Positions 1-10,615 are shown, counted from the first letter of the stretch. The stretch: DNA of 64,000 nt from Accumulibacter sp. (GCF_029255285.1 NZ_JAPUVI010000043.1:62001-126000), one strand, 5' to 3'. Translations and numbers: made by a program. The notes: generated from the sequence alone by a model not told the origin.

Positions 1-1
1 C

Positions 2-2260
2 ATGAACACGATCAACCAGGTGGCACGGCCCGGCGCCGCGCGGAATCTCTTCTCGTTCAACCAGGTGGCACGGCCCGGCGCCGCGCGGAATCTCTTCTCG
101 TACCGCAAGTACTGGGCTCATCGCTTCGGCACGGCGCCTTTCCTGCCGATGTCGCGCGCCGAAATGGATGCCCTCGGCTGGAACGCTTGCGACATCATCC
201 TGGTCACCGGCGACGCCTATGTCGATCACCCGAGCTTCGGCATGGCGCTGATCGGCCGCCTGCTCGAGGCGCAGGGTTTTCGCGTCGGCATCATTAGCCA
301 GCCCGACTGGCGGTCGGCAGCGGACTTTCGCGCTCTTGGCCGGCCGCAGCTTTTTTTCGGCGTGACGGCCGGCAACATGGATTCGATGGTCAATCGCTAC
401 ACGGCGGAGCGCAAGCCGCGTTCGGACGACGCCTATACGCCCAACGGCGAACCGAACCGGCGGCCCGACCGCGCGGTCGTCGTCTATGCACAGCGCTGCC
501 GCGAGGCTTTTCCCGGGGCTGGCGTGGTGATCGGCTCGATCGAAGCCAGCCTGCGCCGCATCGCGCATTACGACTACTGGTCGGACAAGGTGCGCCGCTC
601 GGTCCTGCCCGATTCGAAGGCCGATCTGCTGATCTTCGGCAACGCCGAACGGGCGATCGTCGAGCTGGCGCATCGCCTGGCCGCCGGCGAGGCGATGGCC
701 GAGATTCGCGACCTGCGCGGCACGGCCTTCATGGTTCCGCACGCCTGGCTGCCGGGCGGCGATTGGGCCGAGGTCGATTCGACCGCGGTCGATACGCCCG
801 GACCTCTGGTCCGTCACCCCGATCCCTATGCGGCGAGCCCGCACGACACCCAGGCCGGCGCGGCTTGCGGTGGTCCGCCCGCCGGCGCCGAGGCGGACCA
901 CCGGGCGCCGCGCACCCAGGTCGTTCGTACTCCCTTGCAGTGGCACCAGCGGATGCCCCGGCTCGATCGCGCACGCACGGTGATTCGCTTGCCTTCGTAC
1001 GAGCAGGTGGCCGCCGACCCGGTGCTTTATGCGCACGCCTCGCGTACTTTTCACATCGAATCGAATCCCGGTAATGCGCGAGCGCTGGTGCAGGCGCACG
1101 GCGAGCGCGACGTGTGGCTCAACCCTCCGCCCATTCCGCTGTCGACGCCGGAGATCGACGGCGTGTTCGCCGCGCCCTTCCAGCGTCGACCGCATCCGTC
1201 GTACGGCGCGGCGAAGATTCCGGCTTTCGAAATGATCCGCTTCTCGGTCAACATCATGCGTGGCTGCTTCGGCGGCTGTACCTTCTGCTCGATCACCGAA
1301 CACGAGGGGCGAATCATCCAGAGCCGCTCCGAGCAGTCGGTCCTGCGCGAAATCGAGGAAATCCGAGACAAGACCCCAGGCTTCACCGGCGTCATTTCCG
1401 ATCTCGGTGGCCCGACGGCCAACATGTACCGCTTGGCGTGCAAGGACGCGCGGATCGAGTCGGCGTGCCGCCGCCTGTCCTGCGTTTTTCCCGGCATCTG
1501 CGAGAACCTCGATACCGACCACACGCCGCTGCGCCAGCTCTACCGCCAGGCGCGGGCCGTACGGGGAGTGAAGAAGGTGCTGATCAGTTCCGGTCTGCGC
1601 TACGACCTGGCAGTACGCGATCCGCATTACGTGCGGGAACTGGTGACCCACCACGTCGGCGGTTATCTCAAGATCGCTCCGGAGCATACCGAGGAGGGGC
1701 CGCTGGCCCATATGATGAAGCCCGGGATGGCGTCCTACGAGCAGTTCCGGGCAATGTTCGAGAAGTTCTCGAAAGAGGCCGGCAAGGAGCAGTACCTGAT
1801 CCCGTACTTCATCGCGGCACATCCCGGGACGACCGACGAGGACATGCTCAATCTGGCGCTTTGGCTCAAGCGCAACGGTTTTCGTCTCGACCAGGTGCAG
1901 ACCTTTCTGCCGACTCCGATGGCGATCGCCACGGCGATGTATCACACGCGCCGCAATCCGTTGCACAAGGTCGGCCGATCCTCGGCAAGCGTCGACTCCG
2001 TCCGCGGCAGCCGCCAGCGCCGTCTGCACAAGGCTTTTTTGCGTTATCACGAGCCTGACAACTGGCCGCTGCTGCGCGAAGCGCTGAAGCAGATGGGACG
2101 TGCCGATCTAATCGGCAACGGCAGGAAGCAGCTCGTTCCCGCGTTTCAACCGCGAGGCAGCGCGATGTTGCCGCGCCAGGCGGCCAAGACGCCGCGGCGT
2201 CCGGCGGAGAACGCGGCGGGCCGATTGGCCGCGGTGGCCGTGGGCGACGGGAAGCGCTAG
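2..2260 (+). CDS. ygiQ: YgiQ family radical SAM protein
   Basis: A 752-residue radical S-adenosylmethionine protein of the YgiQ family, whose physiological substrate is not established. The 4Fe-4S/SAM cluster motif Cx3Cx2C is plain at C422, C426 and C429 ([11 protein letters not shown]), in a stretch with the family's usual neighbours (MIRFSVNIM before, [14 protein letters not shown] after). The N-terminal signature [19 protein letters not shown] and the later [17 protein letters not shown] also match my memory of E. coli YgiQ. The ATG is the second base of the window, so an upstream start cannot be excluded, but the length before the conserved core is close to that of E. coli YgiQ once the duplication is discounted. 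The first 33 residues contain a perfect 15-residue duplication ([14 protein letters not shown] twice). The C-terminal tail is rich in Arg, Ala and Lys, as is common in this family. It looks monocistronic. Confidence 0.95.
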   Translation: MNTINQVARPGAARNLFSFNQVARPGAARNLFSYRKYWAHRFGTAPFLPMSRAEMDALGWNACDIILVTGDAYVDHPSFGMALIGRLLEAQGFRVGIISQPDWRSAADFRALGRPQLFFGVTAGNMDSMVNRYTAERKPRSDDAYTPNGEPNRRPDRAVVVYAQRCREAFPGAGVVIGSIEASLRRIAHYDYWSDKVRRSVLPDSKADLLIFGNAERAIVELAHRLAAGEAMAEIRDLRGTAFMVPHAWLPGGDWAEVDSTAVDTPGPLVRHPDPYAASPHDTQAGAACGGPPAGAEADHRAPRTQVVRTPLQWHQRMPRLDRARTVIRLPSYEQVAADPVLYAHASRTFHIESNPGNARALVQAHGERDVWLNPPPIPLSTPEIDGVFAAPFQRRPHPSYGAAKIPAFEMIRFSVNIMRGCFGGCTFCSITEHEGRIIQSRSEQSVLREIEEIRDKTPGFTGVISDLGGPTANMYRLACKDARIESACRRLSCVFPGICENLDTDHTPLRQLYRQARAVRGVKKVLISSGLRYDLAVRDPHYVRELVTHHVGGYLKIAPEHTEEGPLAHMMKPGMASYEQFRAMFEKFSKEAGKEQYLIPYFIAAHPGTTDEDMLNLALWLKRNGFRLDQVQTFLPTPMAIATAMYHTRRNPLHKVGRSSASVDSVRGSRQRRLHKAFLRYHEPDNWPLLREALKQMGRADLIGNGRKQLVPAFQPRGSAMLPRQAAKTPRRPAENAAGRLAAVAVGDGKR
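12..101 (+). repeat. Perfect 45-bp in-frame tandem duplication in ygiQ
   Basis: Bases 12-56 and 57-101 are identical over 45 bp. The unit is 15 codons long, so the reading frame is kept and the protein carries its N-terminal segment ending ARNLFS twice. The duplicated segment lies before the conserved catalytic core, so it may be tolerated. Confidence 0.95.
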
Positions 2261-2287
2261 CGGCAGACAATGAGTTTCAGCGCCTGC

Positions 2288-2626
2288 TCATTCCGGTGTC
2301 GGCGGGCAGGCATAGTGGACCGCCAGCCAGAGGGTGGCCGGATCGCGGCTCGTCCAGTCGACCCGGTGGCGGCGGCGCGGCGCGATGTCGACGTAGTCGC
2401 CCGCCTCCAGCGACCGCGCTTGCGCTTCGTCGGCGAAGCGCAAGTGTGCCGCTCCTTGGAGAAGCAGTACCCATTCACCGTCGGGCTGGTCGTACCAGAA
2501 ACCTGGCGGGCTGGCCTGGCCGGTGGAGACGATACGTTCGATGCGGATTCCGGGTCGGGCGAGCAGTTGCCGGAACTCCTCTTCGGCCGACGTCGTTGGT
2601 GGTAGTTTGGCGTAGAGATTGTCCAT
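2288..2626 (-). CDS. Small cupin-fold protein
   Basis: A 112-residue single-domain cupin. It shows the expected pattern of a beta-barrel with an acidic/aromatic first motif (FWYDQPDGEWVLLLQG), a central glycine turn (LEAGDYVDIAP) and a basic, His-containing second motif (RRRHRVDWTS). The classic first-motif histidines are replaced by other residues, so metal binding is uncertain. Proteins of this type are often annotated only as cupin-domain proteins and the substrate is unknown. It lies between ygiQ and the cis/trans isomerase gene and is transcribed against both; its stop is 27 bp from the ygiQ stop, so the two are convergent. Confidence 0.8.
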   Translation of the reverse strand: MDNLYAKLPPTTSAEEEFRQLLARPGIRIERIVSTGQASPPGFWYDQPDGEWVLLLQGAAHLRFADEAQARSLEAGDYVDIAPRRRHRVDWTSRDPATLWLAVHYACPPTPE

Positions 2627-2839
2627 CGGGCGAGAGGCGGAAAGCGAAGCCGTCGAATCGGCGTGGTCGGGAGACAGGTGGAAGTCGATCGGCCAGCGCG
2701 ACCGCTCCTGCGTATCATAGGCGAATGGCGGGGCGCCGCACTAGCGGGCTCGGTGGCGAAATGCTTATCCTTGGCCCTGGCCGATCGGGCGCGCCGGTCG
2801 GTCCCGGATATCGTGGCGCGCAAGCTGGAGGACAAGCCG

Positions 2840-5188
2840 ATGCTTATTGACAGGTACGTGTTGCTGCTCTGCCTTCTGGTGCTCGGCGGCTGTACAGCGA
2901 TCGTCCGGCACGAGCTCGACGAACGTCATGGCAAGGCCGATCCGACCTTGTTCGACACGCCGCGTTCACCGGCCGCGGGACTCTCCTTCCGCAACGACGT
3001 GCAGCCCATTCTCGAACGCCGCTGCGTCGTTTGCCACGCCTGTTACGATGCCCCGTGCCAACTGAAACTCACCGCCTGGCAGGGAATTGCCCGCGGCAGC
3101 AGCAAGGAACTGGTTTACGACGGTGGTCGCCTGAGCGAGACCGCGCCCTCGCGCTTATTCGTTGACGCGCAGAAGGCGTCGCAGTGGCGCGCCAAAGAAT
3201 TTTCGGCGGTGCTCAACGAGCGTCGGCAGACACCGGAGGCCAACCTGGCCGCCAGCGTGCTGTATCGTGCGCTGCGTCTCAAGGAGAGTCACCCCCTGCC
3301 ACAGGTGGCGGTTCTGCCTGAGTCCATGGATTTCTCGCTCGACCGGACGCAGCAGTGTCCACGCATCGAGGAGTTCGACGCCTTCGAGCGCCAGAATCCC
3401 TTGTGGGGAATGCCGTTCGGTCTTCCCGGGCTGCATCCCTCGGAGCTGAACACGTTGCGCCGCTGGCTGGAACAGGGGGCGCCGTTCGAAGGCATGCCGC
3501 CGCTGCCGGCGGCGGTCGACCGGCAGGTGGCCGAGTGGGAAACCTTCTTCAACGGCGATTCCCTGAAACAACGTCTGGTCAGCCGCTATCTCTTCGAGCA
3601 TCTGTTCCTGGCGCATTTGTACTTCGATAGCGATGCCCAGCCGCACTATTTCCGTCTATTGCGGTCGCGCACGCCACCTGGGCAGCCGATCGATCCGATC
3701 GTCAGCCGAAGACCCTACGACAATCCCGGCGTCGATCGCGTCTACTATCGGCTGGAGCGCGAGCAGGAAACGATCGTCGACAAGACGCACATGCCTTACG
3801 CGCTCGGGCAGAAGCGCTTGGCTCGCTGGCGGGAACTGTTCCTGACGCCGGACTACCGCGTCGAGCGGCTGCCATCCTATGCCCCGGAAGTGGCGTCCAA
3901 CCCCTTCGTTGCCTTCCAGGCGCTGCCGACCGACGCGCGTTATCAGTTCCTGCTCGACGAAGCGGAGTTCACGATCATGGGCTTCATCAAGGGCCCGGTC
4001 TGTCGCGGTCAGGTCGCGCTCAACGTGATCAACGACCGCTTCTGGGTATTTTTTCTCGCCAACGAGCGATCTCCGCAGCAGGAGGGCGACTTTCTGTCGC
4101 GCGAGGCGCGGCTTCTCGAACTGCCGTCCGCACAAGGGAGCGACGCGGGAATTATCGGGCCCTGGCACAAGTACGCCAAGCTGGAGGCGCAATACTTACA
4201 AGACAAGTCGGACGCCCTGACGCGTTACGCGGTTACCCGGCGCCTGCCTGATCTGCCGTGGATCTGGAACGGCGACGGCGGGAATCCGAACGCTGCCCTG
4301 ACCGTTTTCCGCCACTTCGACAGTGCGACGGTGGTCAAGGGGCTGCTCGGCGAGCCGCCGAAGACGGCCTGGGTCATCGGCTACCCGTTGCTCGAACGTA
4401 TCCACTATCTGCTGGTCGCCGGTTTCGACGTCTATGGCAACGTCGGACATGAACTCCTGTCGCGGCTGTACATGGACTTCATGCGCATGGAGGGTGAGTT
4501 CAATTTCATTGCTTTTCTACCCATCGAGCGACGCCAGGCGGTGCGCGACCATTGGTATCGCGGTGCCAGTCAGGAAGTCAAGGACCACGTGTACGGCAGT
4601 CTGGCGCGCTTCGATGTCGACAGCGGCATCAAGTTCCACACCGACGACCCGCAGCGCGAGTTTTTCGCGCTGCTCAAACGGCGGTTGGCGCCGGTTCTCG
4701 AACGTCGCTACGATCTGTCGGCTCTCCCGGATACGGTTCTGCGGCAGGATCTCGAGGTTCTCGCCGGGCTGCGCGGCGCGTCACTTTCGTGGTTGCCCGA
4801 GTTGATCGTTCTCCGGGTCGAAGATCCGCCGCAGGAGGCACGCTACTTCACCCTGCTGCGCAACACAGGCCACAGCAACGTTTCGAGTCTGCTGCGCGAG
4901 GGGCGCGAGTTGCTGCCGGCAGAGAACACGCTGACCGTAGTGCGCGGCATCATCGGTGCGTACCCGAACGCGATCTACCGCGTTCGGCGTTCGGAAATCC
5001 TGGCTCTCGCCAAGGCCATCGGCGGCCTGTCGTCGGAAGACGACTATCGAACTTTGGCCGGTCGATACGTCGTTCGGCGTACCGACCCCGATTTCTGGAA
5101 GTACAGCGATGAGCTGCAGACTGCGCACTTGCGACAGGCGCCGATCAGCGCCGGACTGCTCGACTACAATCGCCTCGACAACCGCTGA
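2840..5188 (+). CDS. cti: Fatty acid cis/trans isomerase (Cti), periplasmic lipoprotein-like
   Basis: Cti isomerizes cis to trans unsaturated acyl chains in membrane phospholipids as a fast response to solvents or heat. The protein has a short hydrophobic signal ending in LGGC (probable lipobox) and a c-type haem motif CVVCH at residues 62-66, followed by the family string CYDAPCQLK. The open frame extends back to 2663, but ATG 2840 is preferred: a GGAGG lies just upstream at 2827-2831 and translation then begins directly with the signal peptide MLIDRYVLLL. From there the product is 782 residues, the usual family size. No operon partner is visible; a divergent cupin gene lies upstream. Confidence 0.93.
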   Translation: MLIDRYVLLLCLLVLGGCTAIVRHELDERHGKADPTLFDTPRSPAAGLSFRNDVQPILERRCVVCHACYDAPCQLKLTAWQGIARGSSKELVYDGGRLSETAPSRLFVDAQKASQWRAKEFSAVLNERRQTPEANLAASVLYRALRLKESHPLPQVAVLPESMDFSLDRTQQCPRIEEFDAFERQNPLWGMPFGLPGLHPSELNTLRRWLEQGAPFEGMPPLPAAVDRQVAEWETFFNGDSLKQRLVSRYLFEHLFLAHLYFDSDAQPHYFRLLRSRTPPGQPIDPIVSRRPYDNPGVDRVYYRLEREQETIVDKTHMPYALGQKRLARWRELFLTPDYRVERLPSYAPEVASNPFVAFQALPTDARYQFLLDEAEFTIMGFIKGPVCRGQVALNVINDRFWVFFLANERSPQQEGDFLSREARLLELPSAQGSDAGIIGPWHKYAKLEAQYLQDKSDALTRYAVTRRLPDLPWIWNGDGGNPNAALTVFRHFDSATVVKGLLGEPPKTAWVIGYPLLERIHYLLVAGFDVYGNVGHELLSRLYMDFMRMEGEFNFIAFLPIERRQAVRDHWYRGASQEVKDHVYGSLARFDVDSGIKFHTDDPQREFFALLKRRLAPVLERRYDLSALPDTVLRQDLEVLAGLRGASLSWLPELIVLRVEDPPQEARYFTLLRNTGHSNVSSLLREGRELLPAENTLTVVRGIIGAYPNAIYRVRRSEILALAKAIGGLSSEDDYRTLAGRYVVRRTDPDFWKYSDELQTAHLRQAPISAGLLDYNRLDNR

Positions 5189-5315
5189 GCATGGCCGGGC
5201 CGGTTGTTTGCAGGTACCTGGAGCGCGCTGGGGCGAAAGGATTTTTGGTGCGATTTCTGACCCCGTTGCCGGGTGACGTCCGTTTACCGCCTTGAACCCC
5301 TACGAAAGGACTGCC

Positions 5316-7271
5316 ATGAATCGTACCCTCGTCGCTCGCCTGACCGCTGTCGTGTTGGGCGTCCTGTGCCTGCCGCCGGCTTTGGCGGCGGAGCCGCTCA
5401 AAGCCACTGCGCCGCGCAAGACGCTCAGCGCCTTCGCCAGTGAGCAGGAACTTGCCGACCTCTTCAAACGCTGGGCCGACGAGGCGCAACGGCGCCGCGA
5501 CGAACAGCAACGGGCGCGTGCCGATAAGTCGGCGAACAGCGCCGTCGGCCAGTTTGCGCTGCCGTCGCCGGCGCCGAGCGCGGCCGCCCCGGCGGCGGCC
5601 AAGGAGGTGGCCAAGGAGGCGGTCGGCGGAAAAGCCGAGTCGGTGACCAACGTCCAGCATGCTGGCGTCGACGAGGGCGGGATCGTCAAGCTGCATGGCG
5701 ATCATCTGGTGATTCTTCGTCGTGGCCGCCTGTTTACGGTGCGCATCGGCGGCGAGGAGTTGCGCCCGGTAGCGGCGATAGACGCCTTCGGCACGGGCAT
5801 CGACCCGGGCGGCGCCTGGTACGACGAGATGCTGATTTCGGGCAACACGATCGTCGTCATCGGCTACAGCTATGCGCGTGGCGGTACCGAGGTCGGCGTG
5901 TTCGACATTTCACGCGACGGGCAACTGGCCTATCGGGCGAGCTATCACCTGCGTTCCAACGACTACTATTCGTCGCGCAACTACGCCAGCCGACTGATCG
6001 GCGACAAGCTGATCGTTTACTCACCCCACTTTCTGAGTCCGTGGAGTGATCCCTGGGCGGCTTTCCCGGCGCTGCGCCGCTGGCGGCCGGGAGCGCTGCC
6101 GGCGGACTTTCGGCGCATCGCGCCGGCGACGCGGATCTATCGTACCGACGAAGCGCTCGACCCATTCGCCGGCGTCGCCTTGCACAGCGTCACGATCTGC
6201 GACCTCGCCAAACCGGAGATGGATTGCCAGAGTAGCGCGGTGCTCGGGCCGCCGGGCCGCGTATTCTACGTTTCGCCGAACTCGGTATTCGTCTGGACGA
6301 CGGCTGGGCGCGCGGGATCAGCGGGGACGGTACCCGCTTCGGCGGTATTCCGCATCCCGCTCGACGGATCGGCGCCGAGCATGCTGAAAACGGTCGGCAG
6401 CCCGATCGACCAGTTCTCCTTTCTCGAGGACGAGGACGGGATGCTGAACGTCCTGCTGCGCGCCAATGGCCGCGGTGAAGGCATGTGGGCGGCGGAGGCC
6501 AAGGCGGGCGACCTGGCGTTGCTGCGCGTGCCGCTGGCCAGTTTTTCCGACGGCCGCGACGGCGCGCCTGGCAGCGCCTACCGCCGTTTGCCGGAAGCCC
6601 CAGGCCACGCCCTGCAGAGCCGCTATGTCGGCCCCTATTTGCTCTACGGTGCTGGCCGCGGCTGGCAGGCGCCGTCGGCAACCACGTCATCGCAAGTCTA
6701 CGCCGTGCGCTACGCGCAGGGCGAAGTCTACGAGTTGCCGCTCGCGCACTCGGTGGACCGCCTCGAAGCGCTCGGCCGCAACGCTCTGGTCGTCGGCAGC
6801 AGTGGCAAGGACTTGCACCTGACAAGCGTGCGGCTGAGTTCGCTGCCGGTGACCGCCGGGCGGTATACGCGCCCCGACGCCGCGCAGGGTGAAACGCGCA
6901 GCCATGGTTTCTTCTATAAGTCCGACGGCGACTTCGATGGCCTGCTCGGCCTGCCGATCGTCGGCGCCGGCGAATCGGCGGCTCGTCAACTGCGCACACC
7001 GTCGGCGGCGCTTCTTTTCTTGCGCAATCGGGCTTTGTCGCTGAGCGAACTGGGAACGCTCAAGGCGCAGCCCTCAGCCAGCGACCGCAACGACGGCTGC
7101 CGTGCCTCCTGCGTCGATTGGTACGGCAATTCGCGGCCGCTGTTCGTTCGCGGCCGCGTGTTTGCACTGATGGGCTACGAGATCGTCGAGGGAAAAGTCG
7201 ACGACAAGCGAATTGTTGAGACACGGCGCATCAGCTTTGCCCCGGCCGTGTTGCAGGTGACGAGAGAGTAA
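5316..7271 (+). CDS. Secreted beta-propeller domain protein
   Basis: A 651-residue exported protein. Residues 1 to about 25 form a signal peptide with an ALA-A cleavage region (LCLPPALAAEP). After an Ala-rich linker (about residues 85-105) comes the hallmark segment TNVQHAGVDEGGIVKLHGDH, which matches the Beta_propel family (Pfam PF09826) in which a conserved TNVQ-GVDE box precedes a repeated-strand propeller. Cysteines occur in pairs (CDLAKPEMDC and CRASC), suggesting disulfides in the envelope. The function of the family is unknown; some archaeal and bacterial members are surface-associated. ATG 5316 is chosen over an upstream TTG at 5292 because GAAAGGA sits at normal distance and the signal peptide starts there. 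Confidence 0.85.
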   Translation: MNRTLVARLTAVVLGVLCLPPALAAEPLKATAPRKTLSAFASEQELADLFKRWADEAQRRRDEQQRARADKSANSAVGQFALPSPAPSAAAPAAAKEVAKEAVGGKAESVTNVQHAGVDEGGIVKLHGDHLVILRRGRLFTVRIGGEELRPVAAIDAFGTGIDPGGAWYDEMLISGNTIVVIGYSYARGGTEVGVFDISRDGQLAYRASYHLRSNDYYSSRNYASRLIGDKLIVYSPHFLSPWSDPWAAFPALRRWRPGALPADFRRIAPATRIYRTDEALDPFAGVALHSVTICDLAKPEMDCQSSAVLGPPGRVFYVSPNSVFVWTTAGRAGSAGTVPASAVFRIPLDGSAPSMLKTVGSPIDQFSFLEDEDGMLNVLLRANGRGEGMWAAEAKAGDLALLRVPLASFSDGRDGAPGSAYRRLPEAPGHALQSRYVGPYLLYGAGRGWQAPSATTSSQVYAVRYAQGEVYELPLAHSVDRLEALGRNALVVGSSGKDLHLTSVRLSSLPVTAGRYTRPDAAQGETRSHGFFYKSDGDFDGLLGLPIVGAGESAARQLRTPSAALLFLRNRALSLSELGTLKAQPSASDRNDGCRASCVDWYGNSRPLFVRGRVFALMGYEIVEGKVDDKRIVETRRISFAPAVLQVTRE

Positions 7272-7282
7272 TGCGGGCGGAC

Positions 7283-7303
7283 TGGCCCTGCACGCAGGGG
7301 CCA
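7283..7303 (+). terminator. Possible weak terminator hairpin
   Basis: TGGCCCTG and CAGGGGCCA can pair across a CACG loop with one bulged G, 12 bp after the beta-propeller stop and before the convergent ligase gene. There is only a short T-rich stretch (TTCTTTT) further downstream, so this is a weak call. Confidence 0.3.
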
Positions 7304-7382
7304 GCCGATTCTTTTCCCACCGTGGGTTGGCACGGGTCGCGAGCTGCGCCGCAACCCGACCTACGGCGTCGCCAGTCGCCGC

Positions 7383-9059
7383 TCAGAACTCGAAATCCTC
7401 CTCGTAGAACTCCAGGGCGCCACGCCCCGAGGCGGCTTTGTCCTGTTCGCCCTTGCGCAGTTCGACACGGCGAATCTTGCCCGAGATGGTCTTCGGCAAT
7501 TCGCCGAACTCGAGCCGCCGGACGCGTTTGTAAGGCGACAGCCGGCTGCGCAGAAAGACAAAAATGTCGCGTGCCAGTTCGCGGCTCGGCTCGTAGCCGG
7601 CGCGCAGGGTCAGGAAAGCCTTAGGCACCGCCAGGCGCAGAGGATCCGGACTCGGCACGACGGCCGCTTCGGCGACCGCTTCGTGTTCGATGAGCACGCT
7701 TTCGAGTTCGAAGGGACTGATCCGATAGTCCGATGCCTTGAAGACGTCATCGGCCCGACCGACATAGGTAATGTAGCCGTCGGCGTCGACCGCGGCGGTG
7801 TCGCCGGTGTGATAGAACCCGTCGCGCATGACTTCGGCTGTCTTTTCCGGGTCGTCGGCGTAGGAAATCATCAGCCCGATCGGGCGCGGCGACAGCTCGA
7901 GGCAGATCTCGCCTTCCTCGGCGACATGACCTTCCATGTCCACCAGGCGTACCCGGTAGCCCGGCATCGGTCGTCCCATCGAACCGAGCTTGACCGTCTG
8001 GCCCGGCGAGTTGCCGATTTGCGCCGTCGTTTCGGTTTGTCCGAAACCGTCGCGCAAGGTGATTCCCCAGGCTTCCTTGACCTGGTCGATGACTTCCGGA
8101 TTGAGCGGTTCGCCGGCGCCGATCAGTTCGCGCACCTTGACCGGATACTTGCGCAAGTCTTCCTGGATCAGCATCCGCCACACGGTCGGTGGCGCACACA
8201 GCGTGGTTACCGAGCAACGGACCAGCGTTTCGAGAATCGCCGCCGCCGTGAAACGCGAGTAGTTGAAAATGAAGATCGTCGCGCCCGCGTTCCAGGGAGC
8301 GAAAAAGCAGCTCCAGGCATGCTTCGCCCAGCCCGGCGAGCTGATGTTCCAATGCACGTCGCCCGGCTGCAGGCCAAGCCAGTACATGGTCGACAGGTGT
8401 CCGATCGGATAGCTCTGCTGGCTGTGCAACACCAGCTTCGGTTTCGAGGTGGTGCCCGACGTGAAGTACAGAAGTTGCGGATCGGTGGCCAGCGTCGGCC
8501 CGTCGGGGATGAACTCGGTGGACTCCTGGTAGGCTTGTTCGAGCTGTTGCCATCCGGCTACCGCTCCGCCGACGGTGGTCCGCGTATAGTCGCCCGGCAG
8601 CGTGCTGAACTTGTCGGTATGCGTGTGGCCGATGATCACGTGCCGCACCTGGCCGCGGTCGAGGCGATCGCGTAGATCGTCCGGCGCCAGCAGCGTCGTT
8701 GCCGGCGTCAATACGGCGCCGAGTTTGATTGCCGCCAGCATCGTGTCCCACAGCGGCACTTCGTTGCCCAGCATCATCAGGATGCGGTCACCGCGCTTGA
8801 CGCCTTGGCCGCGCAGCCAGTTCGCGACCTGGTTCGAGCGCTGCGACATTTCGGAGTACGACATCTTCTGTTCCGTGCCGTCCTCGTTTACCACCCACAG
8901 CGCCGGGCGGTCGTTGCCCTTGGCCGCCACGTCGAAATAATCGAGCGCCCAGTTGAACTCGGTCAACTGCGGCGGCTGGTAATCGCGATACGCGGTCTCG
9001 TAGTCCGTACGGTGTGCCTGAAGGAAATCGCGCGCCTGCACGAAAGCCGAATAAGACAT
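7383..9059 (-). CDS. AMP-dependent acyl-CoA synthetase (medium-chain/ACSM-like)
   Basis: A 558-residue member of the ANL superfamily that activates a carboxylic acid to its acyl-AMP and then CoA thioester. The ATP-binding P-loop is YFTSGTTSKPK with SGTTSKPK at residues 201-208; the GQTE motif (DGFGQTETTA) and the YHTGD hinge region follow, and the C-terminal catalytic lysine lies in KTISGKIRR near residue 528. Overall layout resembles acetyl/medium-chain synthetases of the ACSM type rather than long-chain FadD, but the true substrate cannot be read from sequence. AAGGAG at 9 bp before the ATG supports the start. It stands alone on the minus strand. Confidence 0.88.
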   Translation of the reverse strand: MSYSAFVQARDFLQAHRTDYETAYRDYQPPQLTEFNWALDYFDVAAKGNDRPALWVVNEDGTEQKMSYSEMSQRSNQVANWLRGQGVKRGDRILMMLGNEVPLWDTMLAAIKLGAVLTPATTLLAPDDLRDRLDRGQVRHVIIGHTHTDKFSTLPGDYTRTTVGGAVAGWQQLEQAYQESTEFIPDGPTLATDPQLLYFTSGTTSKPKLVLHSQQSYPIGHLSTMYWLGLQPGDVHWNISSPGWAKHAWSCFFAPWNAGATIFIFNYSRFTAAAILETLVRCSVTTLCAPPTVWRMLIQEDLRKYPVKVRELIGAGEPLNPEVIDQVKEAWGITLRDGFGQTETTAQIGNSPGQTVKLGSMGRPMPGYRVRLVDMEGHVAEEGEICLELSPRPIGLMISYADDPEKTAEVMRDGFYHTGDTAAVDADGYITYVGRADDVFKASDYRISPFELESVLIEHEAVAEAAVVPSPDPLRLAVPKAFLTLRAGYEPSRELARDIFVFLRSRLSPYKRVRRLEFGELPKTISGKIRRVELRKGEQDKAASGRGALEFYEEDFEF

Positions 9060-9776
9060 GTTTGCTCCTTTCTGCTTGATGAAACCACCGGGCAGCCGAT
9101 CAGCGCAGACTTGCGCAGCAGGTTGAGTACCAACCGGCGTCCCTCCCTATGGAACCTCAGGCTCTGGCCTCGCAAGGCCGCGTCTGATTTGTGGCACGGT
9201 CATGTCCCGGGCTGCGCTGCCGACGCCCCGTGGATCGATACCGGCCGGGTATTGCAGAGCAGGATTGTAAGGGACTTATTGTCCCGGCAACCAGCGTCGG
9301 GTTTTCGAAATTTTTCGTCCGTCAACGCAGGGGCCAGCCGCAGCTCATGGGCGGCCAGACTTGCGCGGCAGGCGTTTCGGCCGCTTCGAACGGTCGCCCG
9401 GCGGGTGCCCGCGTCGGCCTTGCCGGCCGGCATCGGCGGCCCAATGTCTGAGACATGTCATTCGATGCGTGCCACCGTAGAGGTGCAATCGCGATCCGAC
9501 CGCCTCGCACCCTGGCGATTTTGCGGACCATCACCCGGTCGTGGCGACCACGGACAGCCTTCGTAGAGGACTCTCGGGGTTCGGCATGTGGCTTGCGCGA
9601 TCGCAGTGTTTTGCCGGCCGGCCTTGATCCGTGTTACGGTCTCGTCCGCGATCTGCTGCAGGTCGGGCGAGGGCATGGCTTCTCGCCCGGCAGCAGACAC
9701 CCGGACGAAACCGTCGGACGAGGTTTCTCCGGCTGGCCGCTCCGGCACGCGGAGCAAGCACACGAGGAGGAAGGTC
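9060..9776. other. 717-bp intergenic region without a convincing gene
   Basis: Upstream of two divergently transcribed genes (acyl-CoA ligase on minus, ParB-like on plus), so it should hold both promoters. Short frames here lack homologous-looking content and ribosome binding sites. I see a small GGGAC/GTCCC inverted repeat near 9270-9285 but no clear promoter boxes. Confidence 0.5.
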
Positions 9777-10508
9777 ATGGATTTCAACTACGATGATTGC
9801 ACATCCCGCGCGCAACGCGGCGGGCGCCTGTATCAGTTGCGGGTTGCTGACTTGCATCCGACGCAATGTGGCGTCGGACTCGATGAGGTCAACGCCAAGG
9901 CGGACTCGATGCGCAAGAAGAGCAAGGAAGAACTCACGGCGTATTTGATCACGCATCCTGTGCCGATTGTCATCGGCAATGGCGACAAGTTTTATCTGAC
10001 CGATCACCATCACCTGGCGCGCGCGCTGTGGGAGGTCGCGAGCGGAAAGAACGAGGCGGGAATCGACGAAAGCAACGCGCGGGTCGCCGTCGAAGTGCTG
10101 TACAACTGGAGTGTTCTCAAGGACTACAGCTTCTGGAAAGCGATGCACGACAACAGTTGGGTCTATCTGTTCGACCACATGGGCGGCGGCCCCCTGCCGC
10201 CCGATGCTCTGCCCAAGCACATCAAGGACTTGCGCAACGATCCCTATCGGGGCCTCGCCTGGTACGTACGCACTGCCTTCGGCTACGACAAGATGCCAGC
10301 CGACTTCGCGGAGTTTCAGTGGGCGCAGTTCTTCCGCATGCGAATGATTCTCGACAACCGCCTGCTGCGCAATCAGATCGAGGACACGGACATCCTACTC
10401 GCGAAGATGAGTGACGAGGATCGGCAGGCGATCATCGACGAGGCGGTACATCTGGCAAGCTCGTCTGCCGCCGCCGGGTTGCCGGGGTACGTCGGGCGTG
10501 GTGGCTGA
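9777..10508 (+). CDS. ParB-like nuclease-fold protein (ParBc_2 type)
   Basis: A 243-residue protein resembling the putative ParB-like nuclease family (ParBc_2, Pfam PF08857), which is unrelated in function to plasmid partition. Diagnostic features are a leading HPTQCGVGLDEV segment, a central PVPIVIGNGDKFYLTDHHHLARAL region in two adjoining strings (the triple-His box is typical), and a C-terminal segment of helices with FRMRMILDNRLL. The biochemical role is not known. The open frame continues back to 9588, but ATG 9777 has a strong GAGGAGG upstream and removes a non-conserved Arg/Ser-rich leader. Next gene downstream is a chemoreceptor with a 107-bp gap. Confidence 0.8.
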   Translation: MDFNYDDCTSRAQRGGRLYQLRVADLHPTQCGVGLDEVNAKADSMRKKSKEELTAYLITHPVPIVIGNGDKFYLTDHHHLARALWEVASGKNEAGIDESNARVAVEVLYNWSVLKDYSFWKAMHDNSWVYLFDHMGGGPLPPDALPKHIKDLRNDPYRGLAWYVRTAFGYDKMPADFAEFQWAQFFRMRMILDNRLLRNQIEDTDILLAKMSDEDRQAIIDEAVHLASSSAAAGLPGYVGRGG

Positions 10509-10615
10509 CCGTCACGCTGAGCCGGTGCCGCGGTTAGTCCACCGCAGGCCGGGGCGCCGCGGTTGCCGGCTTGCCTTTCCCGTCGATCGTCTCGCTTGTT
10601 CACTAGGCAATAACA

